Of a stretch of 64,000 nucleotides of DNA, positions 13,401 through 25,571 are shown one piece after another; the stretch's first letter is position 1; each line of letters begins with the position of its first letter. The stretch is taken from positions 7,233,917 to 7,297,916 of the forward strand of contig NC_026501.1 of NCBI RefSeq assembly GCF_000182925.2. The letters are read 5' to 3'. The notes under the pieces were generated by a model, which was not told the DNA's origin, ran no database searches, and saw only the letters and a program-made list of their open reading frames with translations. The position numbers were made by a program, and so were the translations under genes. The DNA comes from Neurospora crassa OR74A. Its lineage: Eukaryota > Ascomycota > Sordariomycetes > Sordariales > Sordariaceae.

Positions 13401-14898
13401 GCATCTTTGTCGTTTGTTCGGCCACAATCTGTCTTTGGATGATCTCCAAGATACCAGGGCACGGTAGTCTGGATTTTCCGCCCCCGCTGATACCCCTGAA
13501 AACAGTTGCTCAAAGAAGCAAAACAATAACATGCTACCCCTTTGAGACAGTAACCAGCAGTTAACATCACACAAAGCTCACCTTTGGGTTGCCCAGCATT
13601 GATACGAACACCACATGCCATTCGCAGGACGAGTACTGCAGTGGAATGCCCCCCTGATCCGACATCACCGTCCACAGCACATGCAGACATGTGAACTGCG
13701 AGGGGAAAAGTATCACTTGTTCGCAGTACTAATGTACACAGTGCTGTAGTTCTAGGCGGCCGTTATTATTGGCAGGGTTCGCTGGCGACTTCGGGTCCAA
13801 TTACATGTACATAGGTTGTCGTTAGTTCGGGATACATCGTACACGGGTTCTGGAGAGGAAAAGCTCTTCAGTGGTAGAATGGTGGCTCGAATAAAGGTAT
13901 CGCAGGAGTCAACCTTGACGATCCTGCAGAGACACTGCGCAGCTCAAAGTCTACCGATGTACATGGAAGAGGTTCTGTGAGGGCCAATCGGACGGGAGAG
14001 AGCACCGAACTCTTCTGCTTCAGATATTGCTAATCAAAAACCATCAACTGTGGTCTTCTCCCAGACGACGAAAGGATGAGGATGTGTGTACAAAGAGGTA
14101 GGTATGTGGATGTACAATTTATATCCGAGGTCGCACTTTCGATCGGGAATAGCTTGGTCGTGAAGGATCGTGGGTCGGTGACATCTTGCCAAGCACCCCC
14201 AACCCCAAATGTGGCTTGCCTCTATTCCCCTTTCAGACAGGCTCGACAGGCAACAGCCCGTTATGTTACAGGCGCGCTGCTCGCTGCAGCCTCTCTGCAC
14301 ATGCAGGGTTCACGACCTGGATTGGGTCTCGAAGAAATCTTTGGTGGCTGGGGTTTCCCGTTCGTTCGCTGTTCCGAGTCGTCGGTTGCTGGCCGCCGCT
14401 GGGCCTTGTTCCGCTAGTGCTTAGAATCGGTGCCGTAGTACCCATGTTTGCTGACGTTGGGAGCTGAGATTCGCTGTTGCTGGATTTCGAGACGAGATGT
14501 ATTTATAATGATGGTTTCCTCCTCTAAAACCTTTCATCGCTTCCTTTTGTCTTTTCTCCTCTTCTCCCCTCTGTTCGATGCTCGGACAACGGCGACAACG
14601 ACGGCGACAACTCGATATCTGGAACCAACCCGGTGCTGTTAAAGGTTGGCTCATGCTTGTAAAGCAGCAGTGGTGGTAAAGGAAACCAACGTTTGGGAGG
14701 ACTGAAGAGGAGTTTGAGGTGGTTGGTAGCTTGGAGGTGACCTCTAGAAAGACCCATTGGACAATCCTGGAAACCTCGGGTTTTCAACACCGTGTTCCGA
14801 AGAGCTTCCCCGATACTTCACAATTCCAGATTGCTTAGGGGTGGAAGCAGGACTGGAAGGTATCAGCAACTGTGACGGAACGTGGATGGACGGTATGG
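10464..14898. other. Long intergenic region, no supported gene
   Basis: Short frames on both strands show no conserved domain and no consistent exon structure. The first part is presumably the 3' end of the RRM gene. Frames at 12154-12486 and 14076-14417 are the longest, and neither shows coding character that can be defended. Confidence 0.5.
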
Positions 14899-15858
14899 AT
14901 GGATGTCGAACGGGGTTCTCGAAGCCTTTCGAGGTATGATGCCGGGCCAGGGCTTGTCTTCAAGCTGTCGCAAATCCTATCCCGGTTCCTGGCCCTGATG
15001 TATGAGGCGGGGATTCTCGCTCTAATGGGCTGGTGGTACCATGGATGGAAAGGGGATCCCAACGCGAGGGTGGACTTGATCTTCCCGTGCTTCTTTCCAG
15101 TACGTCTCTTGGCTTGAGCAAAGATGGGCAGTTGAAGTTGTAGGACTCTTGCTAACATGGAGGGCGCAGCTGGGCGTGGCCGTTCTTGTGAACGCATATG
15201 AGATCGTCTCTTTTTCGTGCTTGGACCGGCGACGACCGATCAATGTCATTGCCGTGTGCTTCGACGTCCTGATTTGCGCTGGTAGCACCTTTTGCTTCCT
15301 CCTTCTAGGGCTTATCGACAACGACCCAGTTCAGGACAGACTCAGAACGGACTCCACGCGGGAACGATGGAGGAGGGACCAGAGTAAAGCAATGATCTTC
15401 ATGATTGTATTTTGGTAAGTCATTGAGTCCGATTGAAGTGTGTGATGCGGAACACTCACGTTGTTGATTGCTCCTTACACCTTTCCCCAATCGCAGGAGT
15501 CAAGATGGTCTTCTTTCTTTGACTTTGATGCCATTGCTGACGTCGAAGTTGTCGATGCAGCTTTCTTCATGCGTTGTTTATAATTATGGCTTCGGTTGGA
15601 TGTGTCTACTCGGGAATATTGAAGAACAGGGCCAGAAGGCGAAGGCGGATAGCACGAAACCGAGCGCAGATGGCCCGGTTTGCAGATGAACGACGGAGGC
15701 AAATGGACGTTGATAAAGCCCAAGTCGGGGCTCCGGTTGAGGATGTCGGACAGAGTGAGGCACGGAGCGCCGAACTAAACTCAAGGGGAACGGAGTCAAC
15801 ACAGTCAACGGAGCTGGAAGGCAACGAACGAAGGACGAGGGAACGGCTCAGTACGTAG
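14899..15858 (+). CDS. Four-helix integral membrane protein of unknown function (MARVEL-like topology)
   Basis: Three exons: 14899-15099, 15170-15414 and 15561-15858, giving 247 residues. Splice phases agree at both junctions, and the 146-nt second intron removes an in-frame stop at 15538. Four hydrophobic segments are visible: about residues 22-45, 57-81, 93-118 and 145-170. The last one is formed only after splicing, where MIVF joins CFLHALFIIM. A strongly basic stretch (NRARRRRRIARNRAQ) follows, then a hydrophilic tail rich in Glu, Ser and Thr. Two short loops and a cytosolic charged tail resemble fungal four-helix MARVEL proteins, but no signature was verified. The frame is open 60 nt upstream of the chosen ATG, so an extra 5' exon is possible. 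Confidence 0.65.
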
Positions 15859-16959
15859 AGCCATTGAGGCTAGCCTGTCCTAGCAGGGGCGGATACGGTA
15901 CATGCACTCACTCAGGATCGTTATTTACGCAAGTATACTTTACTTACCTACCTCTTATGGTTGGCCATCCTCTTTAGTGGCCGTCTTCTCGTGCGGCAAG
16001 TGTATTATCGTACAGTATGTACCTTCCATACCAGATATCGTTGGACCGTTTATAGGTAAACCGAAGTAGGTAGTACCTTCCACTTGCTCCGTTTCAGATT
16101 GTACTTTGAAATTGTGCACAGGATCTTGCCCTACTTCGCCGCACCATCTACTTGACTCTTCCACAAAACTCTTCAGCTTTTTCACGGCTCGAACTTGAGT
16201 CATCAAGAATCAGCTCTCGCATTCTACTGCCTCCTTTGACTTCAACTTCAACTTTCGACCCAAACCCGTTGCCTTAGGCAGGTGTTTTCTTCTCCTATCC
16301 TCCTCCTCCTCCTCCTCCTCCTCCTCAACAACAACAACAAGGCGCGTCGTGCCGCAAGGGGTTCGGGTCCCTTCTCAAGGGCCCCTCCATCCTGTCGAAG
16401 TATTGTGAGGTAAGGCTTTAATCCATACGGTCGTTCGTAAAAGGTGTGAGCTCTATCAATTGCCTTGACGAGCGTCTTCAACCGCTTGATACCCGTTTCC
16501 CGGTTTGAATTCATCTTCGTCACGACTTTGGGCATTTTGGGCCTGGCAAAGGTGCACACAAAGCTCAGCAGACACTCAAGCTCCTTTCACTTTGCGATCA
16601 TGTCAAAAAATTTGAAGTGCATCTAACTGACCTGGCTTGATAAGGTAGTAATATGCATTTGGCCGCCGGCACCACCATAAAGCTGTCTGCCGAGGACAAA
16701 ATGAAGCAGGAGAAGCAAGACGCTGTCGCCAACGACTGTAGTGCCGGCCACGTCAGGTAAAACTCCGCTCTCCTCCTGTGACTCTTTCGTTATCGTATAC
16801 CTAGAGGTACTGGTATGGTTGCTGACCATTCATGAAGTACAGTGATCAAATCTCCGGTTTTTCGATTGTGCTGGCCGATGACGGGACACAACATGCTTCC
16901 TGTCATCGGCCAACAATAATAAGCATCGCTATGTCCACCACCGAATCCAGGCACACGCC
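15859..16959. other. Intergenic with CTC/CAA microsatellite
   Basis: A run of CTC triplets followed by CAA triplets occupies about 16294-16340. On the minus strand it creates an Arg/Leu homopolymer in a 103-codon frame, which is judged spurious. Nothing else recognisable. Confidence 0.5.
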
Positions 16960-17387
16960 ATGACGGGGATCAGGCCCGGCGAAGACGCTACGCCGGATAC
17001 CCCTCTGCACCCTTATCCACTACAAGAATGGCGTGTGCCCTGGTCACACAGAAATATGTTTTCAAGGATCAAGAAGCTCTCCGCGGAGGCCGATGAACAT
17101 GGAGGTACCTCTAGGTATGTGCTCATCTGTACACTTTACCGACATCGCCGAATAATATTCCAAAGCCCCATTGGAGGGGACCCTCAATTTCGGCCACACC
17201 TCACATGGCCTCCCCGTTCTTTCCGATCATCATGGGACTGATGACCACGAGCGGCAGAACTAACGAAGTTGCCAGACATTGCATGTCTGGGCAGTCTGGA
17301 TCCGGGCCTTCCTACCGAGCGAGGTTACATGTATCTTTCGGCCGGTTTGTTGGACCCAATGGCTTCAAAATTAAGCCGGGGGGTTGA
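16960..17387 (+). CDS. Candidate small two-exon gene, unknown
   Basis: An ATG at 16960 opens a 51-codon stretch of ordinary composition (MTGIRPGEDATPDTPLHPYP). It ends at a good GTATGT donor (17115). Joining to the acceptor TTGCCAG at 17275 is in phase and gives an 88-residue product ending at 17387. The CTAAC branch site is only 9 nt from the acceptor, which is close. No family recognised; it could be a leader of the next gene. Confidence 0.22.
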
Positions 17388-17488
17388 GCAGTAAGTACCT
17401 AGATGTCTATCCCTCGCTTTCCTTCCCATGTAAAACATGACTAATCGTTGAACCAGTTCATCAACCATTAACTCATCGCCTACCTTGC

Positions 17489-17945
17489 ATGGTCATAGCC
17501 GCCAACAACCAAGATGCCTTGCCCTCACAAAAAGCTCTACGAAAGGAGAGGAAGATTAGCGGGGAGGCTGGCGACAACAAGAAGCGCAAGAAGCACAACG
17601 GCGAGACCGTCGAGGAGAAGGCTGAGCGCAAGAAGCAAAAGAAGAGCCAGTTGGGATCCTGGAGGTATGGCGATAGAGGAAACCGCTCGCTGGAGTTCGT
17701 CAGCGACCCTGTCACCTGTTAGACCGCGGGGCAAGAATCCAGGTTGGCAGGACCTTCACCTTGATCTCACCTTCACTTCCGCTTGATCAGGTTGACTGTT
17801 CAGCGATGCAAATTTCTGCACCTCTCCTGCCGAGCCCGCTCCTGACCCGAATGAGACGGAAGAACAGAGGAAGCGCCGCTTACGGAAGGAGGAGGAGGAG
17901 AAGAAGGAAAAGAAAGGAGAAGAAGGAGAGGTTTGCCAGAACTGA
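17489..17945 (+). CDS. Small Lys/Glu-rich protein, unknown
   Basis: Exon 1 (17489-17664) and exon 2 (17804-17945) join in phase across a 139-nt intron (donor GTATGG, acceptor TTCAG) to give 105 residues. Both exons show the same composition: Lys/Arg/Glu-rich, with KKRKKHNGETVEEKAERKKQ in exon 1 and a KRRLRKEEEEKKEKK run in exon 2. That agreement on both sides of a phase-correct intron is the main evidence that it is a gene. It would be a highly charged, probably helical protein with nuclear-localisation-like clusters. The start could lie upstream. Function unknown. Confidence 0.42.
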
Positions 17946-18563
17946 GCGAGGTGCAAAGGAGACGACAGGATGTGTTTGAGAGTTTGCAGTGGTAACGGAA
18001 GAGGATAAGTGGCAATCAGAGTAGTCTGAAAACACACGAATACCACTATCGTCTCCAAACACTTGTAGTTCCTCGCCGTGTTGTGAAGTCAAGTGAATAT
18101 CGCGGTGACTTCGTTGTCACTCGTTCGTGAGTGAATACAAACAGTTCTTGGTGCTTGTCGACTGATTATTTTAAACCTCCGTGAGGTCTGATAGCTTCTT
18201 CGCGCATCATGGTAATCACGTGTATTCTGTATCTTCAACAGCCCGTCCCTACATGACACTTGCAACAGCGGGACAATAGGTTAATCAAGACGGTACGTAA
18301 ACCAAGCACAAGAACAACAGAAGGAACGAAATCGAGTGTTTCAAATGGGGGTATCCTATGTGCGAGACCTAAGCCCAAATGCGAATTTTCCACTGACGGA
18401 GTCCAACATGCTTCCCGCGCTGTGGTGATCCGGCTCGCAAAAAAACACCAAGTAATGTCCATTGTGACGAAAATGCTTTCCCAAATTCATTCATTCATTC
18501 ATGCATGCATCCCGAAACCAACAAACTCCTAATGCAATTGAAATGTGTAGGGTATCCGATCCT
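17946..18563. other. Intergenic between convergent small genes
   Basis: The 17489 gene and the minus-strand gene ending at 18564 converge here, so the stretch should hold both 3' ends. A CATT/CATG tetranucleotide run lies near 18487-18510. No gene seen. Confidence 0.4.
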
Positions 18564-19082
18564 TTACTTGTCCTCCTCCTCCTTCTTCTTGTTGCTGGTC
18601 TCCTTGTCGTCCTTCTCCTCGCTCTTGCCCCTGACGGCGCCCTCGAAGCTGGTACCAACACTGGCAATGGTCTCGCCAACAGGCTTTCCGAGGCCGCCCG
18701 TGACGCTGGTGATGGTCTCGCCAATGCCGCGCGAGGCAGCGCCGACTACACCGCCAACCGTGTTGGCGACGGAAGCGGTGGTGTTTCCGACCGTGGTGGT
18801 GACGCCGCTGGCTACGCTGCCGACGGCGCCGGTAACGGTGCTGGTGGCGCTCGCGAGGAGGCCGGGGGACTTTTCTTTTTGCGCATCATCGTTGGAGGTG
18901 GAGGAGCTCTCCTCGGTCTTGCTCTCATCCTTCTTCTCGGTGGAGCTCTTCTGCTCCTTCTCTAGGGAAGCGAGGGTCTTGGGGGCCTTCTCGATCTGCT
19001 CAGCAGTGACGGGCTCGCCGGCGTCTTGGGAGACGGCCTGGGAGTAGAGGGGGGCACCGGGCTTGTTGGGGTTGGAGGCCAT
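18564..19082 (-). CDS. Low-complexity Ser/Thr/Val/Gly-rich protein, unknown
   Basis: Single uninterrupted frame of 172 residues starting MASNPNKPGAPLYSQAVSQD. Residues about 25-70 are Lys/Glu/Ser-rich. Residues about 72-150 form an amphipathic alternation of Val, Gly, Ala, Thr and Ser with repeated (V/I)(G/A)..(T/S)(V/I) units (TVTGAVGSVASGVTTTVGN). The C terminus is a charged KSEEKDDKETSNKKKEEEDK tail. The middle resembles stress-type helical proteins (LEA-like or lipid-surface-binding 11-mer repeats) in composition only. A pyrimidine-rich leader (minus strand) lies just upstream of the ATG, supporting expression. No catalytic motif, signal peptide or membrane segment. Confidence 0.75.
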   Translation of the reverse strand: MASNPNKPGAPLYSQAVSQDAGEPVTAEQIEKAPKTLASLEKEQKSSTEKKDESKTEESSSTSNDDAQKEKSPGLLASATSTVTGAVGSVASGVTTTVGNTTASVANTVGGVVGAASRGIGETITSVTGGLGKPVGETIASVGTSFEGAVRGKSEEKDDKETSNKKKEEEDK

Positions 19083-22000
19083 TTTGATGGGTTTGATGGG
19101 ATTGGTGATTTGCGGGTTTGGTTTGGTTTTGTGGTTGGTCCTTGTTGGTTGGAGAAAGATGTTCTCTTGATTATTGCAGTAGTAGTAGTGGAGTGGCTTG
19201 AATGGATATGGATTGGAAGCAGTGATGTTCTACAAAAAGGGTTTGGAGTGTGTGACCGATGCGTCCCTTATATGCCTGTACAACCACATGGAAAGACAGA
19301 CACCCCACCGTGCATTGCCTTTGCGGTTGCATGACGATGATGGTTTGCAGCCAAAGGCAGGGGAGGGCTTGGTGGAAGCTTCAAAGACAAAGTTGCCCCG
19401 CCATTCTACGTCATTTTGCTGCACGGTCGATCATGGTCCGTCTCACTGCCGTCCGTCTTCAAGTTGGTTGTCTCTGCCTGTGTCTCTGACACCTGCACTG
19501 TCGTTTGCCCGGTATGTGCCGTACCTACCGTACCCCTGATTCTTCCATCCCTGATTGCCGAATGACACTTTCTTACTGGTATACAGTGCCTGTCCAAGGC
19601 ACTGAAATTGGCGCGTTGGCAATTGCTGCCAAAACTGACTGCCATGATTGCGAGCAAGGGTCGCTGGCTGTAATGACGTCGACGTACTAATAGTATAGCG
19701 GGGCCGAGCACGCTATACCTGTTCTGGCCGTTCCTGATCTTGCCCTTCCCGAAAGCGATCGCAATGAAATCTATAGTTCCCTTTTTCAACCAAGGCACCT
19801 TCTTGAAGAATTCCGGGGTTGAAGAGATGGGGGGAGGGGGGGGGGGGGGGGGGGGCACTAAGTCTAGTCGTTCTTGTCTTAGCACACAACATGATCACCG
19901 TCCATGGCCTTTGCCAAATTATCTTCCCAAAACAAGAACATGTGCTTGGTCGCCGAAGCAAGCTGCCGCTGCCGTGGGGTATGTCGCCGAGGTCCTCCAC
20001 TTAAGTATGATCTCTGTCGGGAAACGTCCAAGTGCCTCAACTTGCCAAAGGTGTAGCGTCACGACGGACGAGGACAACTTTTGCGCCTCTTCACCGTACA
20101 TAAGTACCTAGCCTCTTAGACTTTCGGTACATCGACAGTGAAATTGACCTCAGATTGACCTCGCCTGTATATACAGTCAGTTCGTAGATTTCTCAAACAC
20201 GTCATCATTGTCAAGTCCTCTACACAACGAACGACGTGCTATGAGTTAGGTCTATCAAATATGTTCCTGTATACTGGATTCGGAGCAACGGAGGCCTTCG
20301 TCGTCGGGGCTCCAGGGTACCTCTACCAAATGAATTGACCCAGTCGACATAAGCGGACACCCACCTACCGATAAGTGGGTCAAAGCCTCCGGCAACCGAG
20401 CCGGTGCTGCTCGTTGGTGTTGTTGATTATGAGCTCTACGTTGATACTCAACCGTGTGTAAAGCGAGACATCTGCCTTCTCAATTAAAGTGAGATTACCT
20501 GTCAAGTCAAGTCAGACTCGAGCCACTGGGTGGTAGCAGACTCGGATTACAAAAAGTCGGAAAATCACACCCAAAACAACCCTAACCCGCAGACTTCTAT
20601 GTGACAGACGAGGTTCCGTGAAGTTGCCAACAGCCAACCAACTGCTATTTGGGGGATTTAGCTCTTCAGGCAGGTAGGCGCGACTGGTCGGACGCGGCAG
20701 CTCGCAATCCATGGAACAATATGCGGCAGAGCGAGGGATCACATACTAAGTAATGCTACTTATCTAAGCTCCATCAGTAAATCACAGCATGCTAGACATC
20801 CAAACAAAGCGTGGCCTGGGGACACTTCTGCCAGCAACCACCAAGCTGCAGGAAACCCATTTCTGAAAGTGAATTCCTTCACACAATGGATTGATTTCGT
20901 TCATTGATAAGTTCACCGTCCATACGTTACTTTAGGAGCTTTATTCGACGCCTTAGAGCCCTATCACGATATCCGGCCCACGAGCCCTTGCGTCGCCCAA
21001 CCCGACAGCACGTCTTAGTCGACATCAAACTTCCAGAGCCAACAATTAGCTACATCAATACGTTATCATCATTCAACTCAGAAGCGAATATTTTTCCGGC
21101 CACTGCGCGACTTGCAAGAACTGTATGTTCGAACAGGTAAGCTGCCCCTGGGAGACCGTTCGAGCCTTGGGTGTAAAAAGTTGGCTTCAAGCGTGACCAG
21201 TGCATACTGCGTACACCGCCTGTATTATAGAGTCTGGACCATTTCAGGAGTGACCGATAATTTTGGTTGTTACGAGCATGGATTCAGTATGTGGGTATAG
21301 ATGCCCATTGGTCTAAAACGCCAGGACGAATGAGAGACGGTGATTGAGGGGCTCTGCTGGCGAACCCTCTTGCCCCAAGCAGTGTTCTAGATGTGTTGGC
21401 AATCTTTCGCTGACATCCAACACTCCATACTAGTCAAACTTCCATACCTTCACAATCGTTCACGATTATCCAAAGCCTCCTGGTGTACGAGGTGGAGCCC
21501 TTGACGGACAACAAGCTACAAAACCACCAAACCGATATCCTACAGGCCTTACAACATCGTGCGCCATTCTTTCGCAGACATCACCAGGGCGAAGAGTTTG
21601 GAAGCACCACACATTCGAGGAAAAGAAGGGATCAAGTGAGCAAACTGATTTGAACCGACCCAAGCCGACAAGTGCCGACATCGGAATACCTCCATCACGG
21701 CCGGATAAGCGGGTCTTACTATGGGCAGGACGCGATTATTTCACCTCCGTCCGGGGGCATCAACAATTAGACGGCTGCCTTTGACTACAAGATTCCCAAA
21801 TCAGAAGACCAGGAAAGGGAGATTGAAGCCTGAAGAGGACACTAACGTCCTTCGAAACTCACCGTCACAGACTGGCCAGGGCAAGACCAAGGCGGTGTCT
21901 ATCGCCTTGACCGACCGAGTATCAGCTTTCGAGACTCGAGCACAAAAGACTCAACCGTGTCAAGTGCTGGGTCTCGACCCTTAGCTTGGACGACACTATG

Positions 22001-22466
22001 GGACGAACTACTTATTGGGTCTAGCCTTCAGCTAAAGAGCTCCAGACGAACTTGTCACCGCAAGGATTGAGCCCGTCGATGCACAACCCACATGTACGGT
22101 TTCTGAGGCACGCACGTGCATGCAACAAAAGTGCATCTTTGGAAGAATTAGCCCCACAAGGATTGTTTCCTGGTCTTCTTACTATGCCTCGAACATCAGA
22201 TACCTGAACTGTGCGGGGTGGTTCACCAGAGAACGAAGGTCAAAGTGCCCAATATCTCAGTGAGCGACTCGTGTTGAATGTGGCGGTCAGAACCGTATTA
22301 ACTGGTGTCGTCCATATAAAATCACCGCCATCCCGTTGTCATTGTTTGTCTATGGAACACATCGCTTCGCAAGAGGGGAACTCAAGCCCCGATCTGATAG
22401 CGAATCCGGTGAAGATTCTGTACCGAGATCCTTTACATAAAGCCCATCGGCACCATTTGTGCCACC
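19083..22466. other. Intergenic region with a poly-G tract
   Basis: A nearly pure G run lies at 19829-19855. No coding frame with defensible structure was found in 19.1-22.4 kb. The last 200 bases before 22467 should contain the permease promoter and leader. Confidence 0.5.
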
Positions 22467-24417
22467 ATGTCTTTTTCACCACCAAACAAATCGGCAGACG
22501 CCACCATCCAGATTACTGAGATGACCCGGCAAGGCACTCCATCTTCTGGCGAAGCTGCAGCTTCAACCCCATCAACAAGCTCTACCGAAAGTGGCGATAA
22601 GGCGCTGGAGGCGTTAGGCTATACACCAGTGAGTTTAGTATTAGAGGGCCTCGCTCTCACTAATATTTGTGGGCTTCTACTCACATATCATACCTCTAGG
22701 TATTCAAACGCGAGTTTTCAAGGTGGTCCAGCTTCAGTTTTGCTATGAGCATATCTGGAGTATATGGCACACTCATGTCGACATGGATATACGGCCTGCA
22801 AGCCGGAGGTGCGGCTGCGATCATGTGGAGCTGGATCATTGGCGGCGCTGGCGGGTGGGCACTTGCATACAGTATCGCTGAGATCGCATCTGCCTACCCC
22901 AGTTCCGGGGCCATGTACTTCACCTTGAAGTTTCTCGCTCCTGAAGAGCAAGTTCCCTTCCTATGTTGGATTGCCGGCAAGTTCCATGTCTAGGACACCC
23001 TCGTCTCTCCCATGTTGCTGACCAGATCTGAAAAAGGTTATCTCAATCTCGTGGGTACCGTTGCAGGTGGTGCCTCTACCGAATATGCCGCGAGCCAGAT
23101 GCTTCTTGCAGCTGTTTCGATTACATCCAACTTCAGCTACGTGCCCACACCAACCCATGTTGTGGGTGTCATGATAGGGCTTACCACTATTCATGCCATG
23201 ATCAACACTCTACCGACGGCTTGGTTGAACCGATTAACAAGCGGCTATGTTGTCTTCCACATTAGTGTTCTACTCGGCGCTTGTGTTACCTTGTTGGTCC
23301 AGAAGCGGCACGATATGCACGATCTCAAATATGCCTTTACCAATTTCCAGCCTTCATCGGGCTGGAGCCCTCCTGGTTTTGCCTTTCTTTTTGGATGCCT
23401 TACGCCAGCCTGGATCATGACTGGCTGTGATGGTACAGCTCGGTAAGTTTGGGCCGACCCATGGATGATGAAAGTAGCCATGATGCTGACTCGAGGAAAG
23501 CATTGCTGAAGAAGCAAAGAACCCTCAGATGGTTGTGCCTAGGGCCATTGCCAATGCGACCACGTTCACTTATGTCATTGGGTTCTTTTTCAATCTGGTC
23601 TTGGTTGTCTGCATGGGCGACCCCAAAGACCTTATAAATAGCCCCAGTGGCCAACCGGTAAGTTTACTCAAGCCAAGGTTCCATGTTCTGACCTCTTCCA
23701 AACTAACGTTGTCAATGACAAGGTTGCACAGCTCTTCTTCAATGGCATGGGCCGTGCTCCCGCAATTTTCTTCACACTCTGCGGCTTCGGCGTGATGAAT
23801 CTCGTCGCGATCCCTGGCATACAAGCCGGCAGTCGGACCATTTTCGCACTCTCCCGCGACAACCTTCTTCCCTTCTCTCATATCTGGGTCCGCATCTCCA
23901 AACGCTCACAGACTCCCCTTATCGCCGTATGGACGTATGCTGTCCTAGAGATCATCATCAATCTTCTCGGCTTAGCAAGCAGTACTGCCATTGGCGCCGT
24001 CTTCAATGTGTGTACGGTCGCATTGAACGTGTCCTATGTCATACCCATCATTTGCAAGATGGTCTATGGGCGCATGCAGAAGGGGCCTTGGCATATGGGC
24101 AAATACAGTGTCTGGGTCAATGCGTTTGCGGTTGCCTGGAATACGTTCATGGCCGTGATCTTCTTCTTCCCCACGCGGCTACCTGTTACACCTGAGAATG
24201 TGAGTACCGCCATCTTCTCCCGCTTGGGCTCTACCTACAGAGGATGTGGCAATGCTAACATGTCCTCCAGATGAACTACGCCATAGTTGTCTTTTTCTTC
24301 GTTCTCATTTTTGCCCTCGTTTTCTGGTACACCCATGGACGCCACTACTATACCGGCCCCCTAACGCACTCGCCACGCGCTACCGATATGTCGGTGCGTA
24401 CACCCGTTGGAGTGTGA
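22467..24417 (+). CDS. APC-superfamily permease (fungal choline/GABA/amino-acid transporter type)
   Basis: Six exons: 22467-22628, 22700-22976, 23037-23442, 23501-23657, 23723-24199 and 24271-24417, giving 541 residues. It should be a 12-helix plasma-membrane importer of choline, GABA or a related amine. The family signs are the Ser/Thr-rich cytosolic N terminus followed by ALGYTPVFKREFSRW, then SISGVYGTLM with YGLQAGGAAAIMWSW, the EIASAYPSSGAMYFTLKFLA region, GCDGTARIAEEAKNPQ before helix 7, and PGIQAGSRTIFALSRD. These match Hnm1/Uga4-type fungal permeases as remembered. Exon 2 ends at a GC donor (GGCAAGT at 22977); only this join restores WIAGYLNLVG. Substrate cannot be read from sequence. 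Confidence 0.88.
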
Positions 24418-25421
24418 TCGGTTTCACTTCCTGTACGACTCTGTAGGAGACGGTCCTCCTTGTATTTCTTTTATTTTCATAGAAGCACCTCAACTGCTCT
24501 GCGTTGCCTTTAACTTCTTGGGAGCTCGGCGTTGTCTTGGTTGCTTGGTCGGTCAATAGTTTTACTGTTACATTATTTGGCGTTGCATTCTCGTGAGAAG
24601 GCTCTCCTAAATCTTAGGGGGAATAGAGCTAGGGCCTATAGAGTGGGGGACAGGTTCGAAAAAGTTTATTTTAACGTCGTCTTGCTTTTCCCCGTAACGG
24701 GTCGTGGTGCATACCTACAAGTCGTGATTCATCAAGGTCGGGTGGCGTGATCCCTGGCGTTCAAGTGTTGTCCACTGCCTTGCCAAACCTCCTCCATTCG
24801 CTGCTCCTTGATGATTATCCGGGATTTTATCAAATCATTCGCCAAACATACAACTCGAAGCTAGTCTGCTATACCGACTTCATCTGAATATAGAGGGCAT
24901 TCAGTGCTTTGTTTACCCGCTTCAGGGGTGTCAGGCTTGGCGTTCAGGTTGGTGTTGATCCTACGGCGCCTTGGCTCGACTGCGCTCTTCTTCAATTCAT
25001 CCCCTCCTCGATTTGGAATTTGAGTTTCTCAACTCGCTACTGTCCAGAGTGGACAGTGGCTCAAGGTGAAGGTAATTTTCTGTCGGTAGAGGTTGGTAGA
25101 TGTAGTTTCTCTATGTTTGGGTCTTCTTTTTGTTCGTTCGTCGGGTTGGTTCGTTGAATATCGTGGAGTGTCTGCGGTGTTCTCAGGTATAATGTGTGAG
25201 CCTCTGAGCCTTATCATCAGGAGTCAAGGATGGATCATGGGGGTTAAAGCCCGATTATTTGCCTACCTCTATATCTGCTCGGAGTGCGTAGAGGTAGTTA
25301 TTCTTGTTCCCTTGTGATAACGTAAATCGCATCGATAGAGGTAGGTAGAGGTAGTTCTTGCTAGGAACTTTAGGTACCATAGCGGGAAATCCCCCGAGGC
25401 ATCTAGCATAGTAGGGCTTTA
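24418..25421. other. Intergenic, 3' region of permease and AT-rich flank of element
   Basis: No gene seen. Repeated TAGAGGTA and GGTAGGTAG words occur around 25260-25370, just left of the inverted-repeat element. Confidence 0.45.
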
Positions 25422-25528
25422 CTAGGCTAGGTAATTCAACTAGCCTAGTTGAATCACCTAGCCTAGTTGTTTAATGGAAGGCTCTGATTGGTCAATTCAG
25501 GTGCCCCCTATAACGGTGCGCTAGACTT

Positions 25529-25571
<43 letters not shown>

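Noticed and set aside
16248-16559. 103-codon minus-strand frame with poly-Arg
   Set aside because: Generated by the CTC microsatellite.
19829-19855. Poly-G tract as a possible G-quadruplex element
   Set aside because: A single homopolymer with no conserved context; may also be affected by sequencing error.
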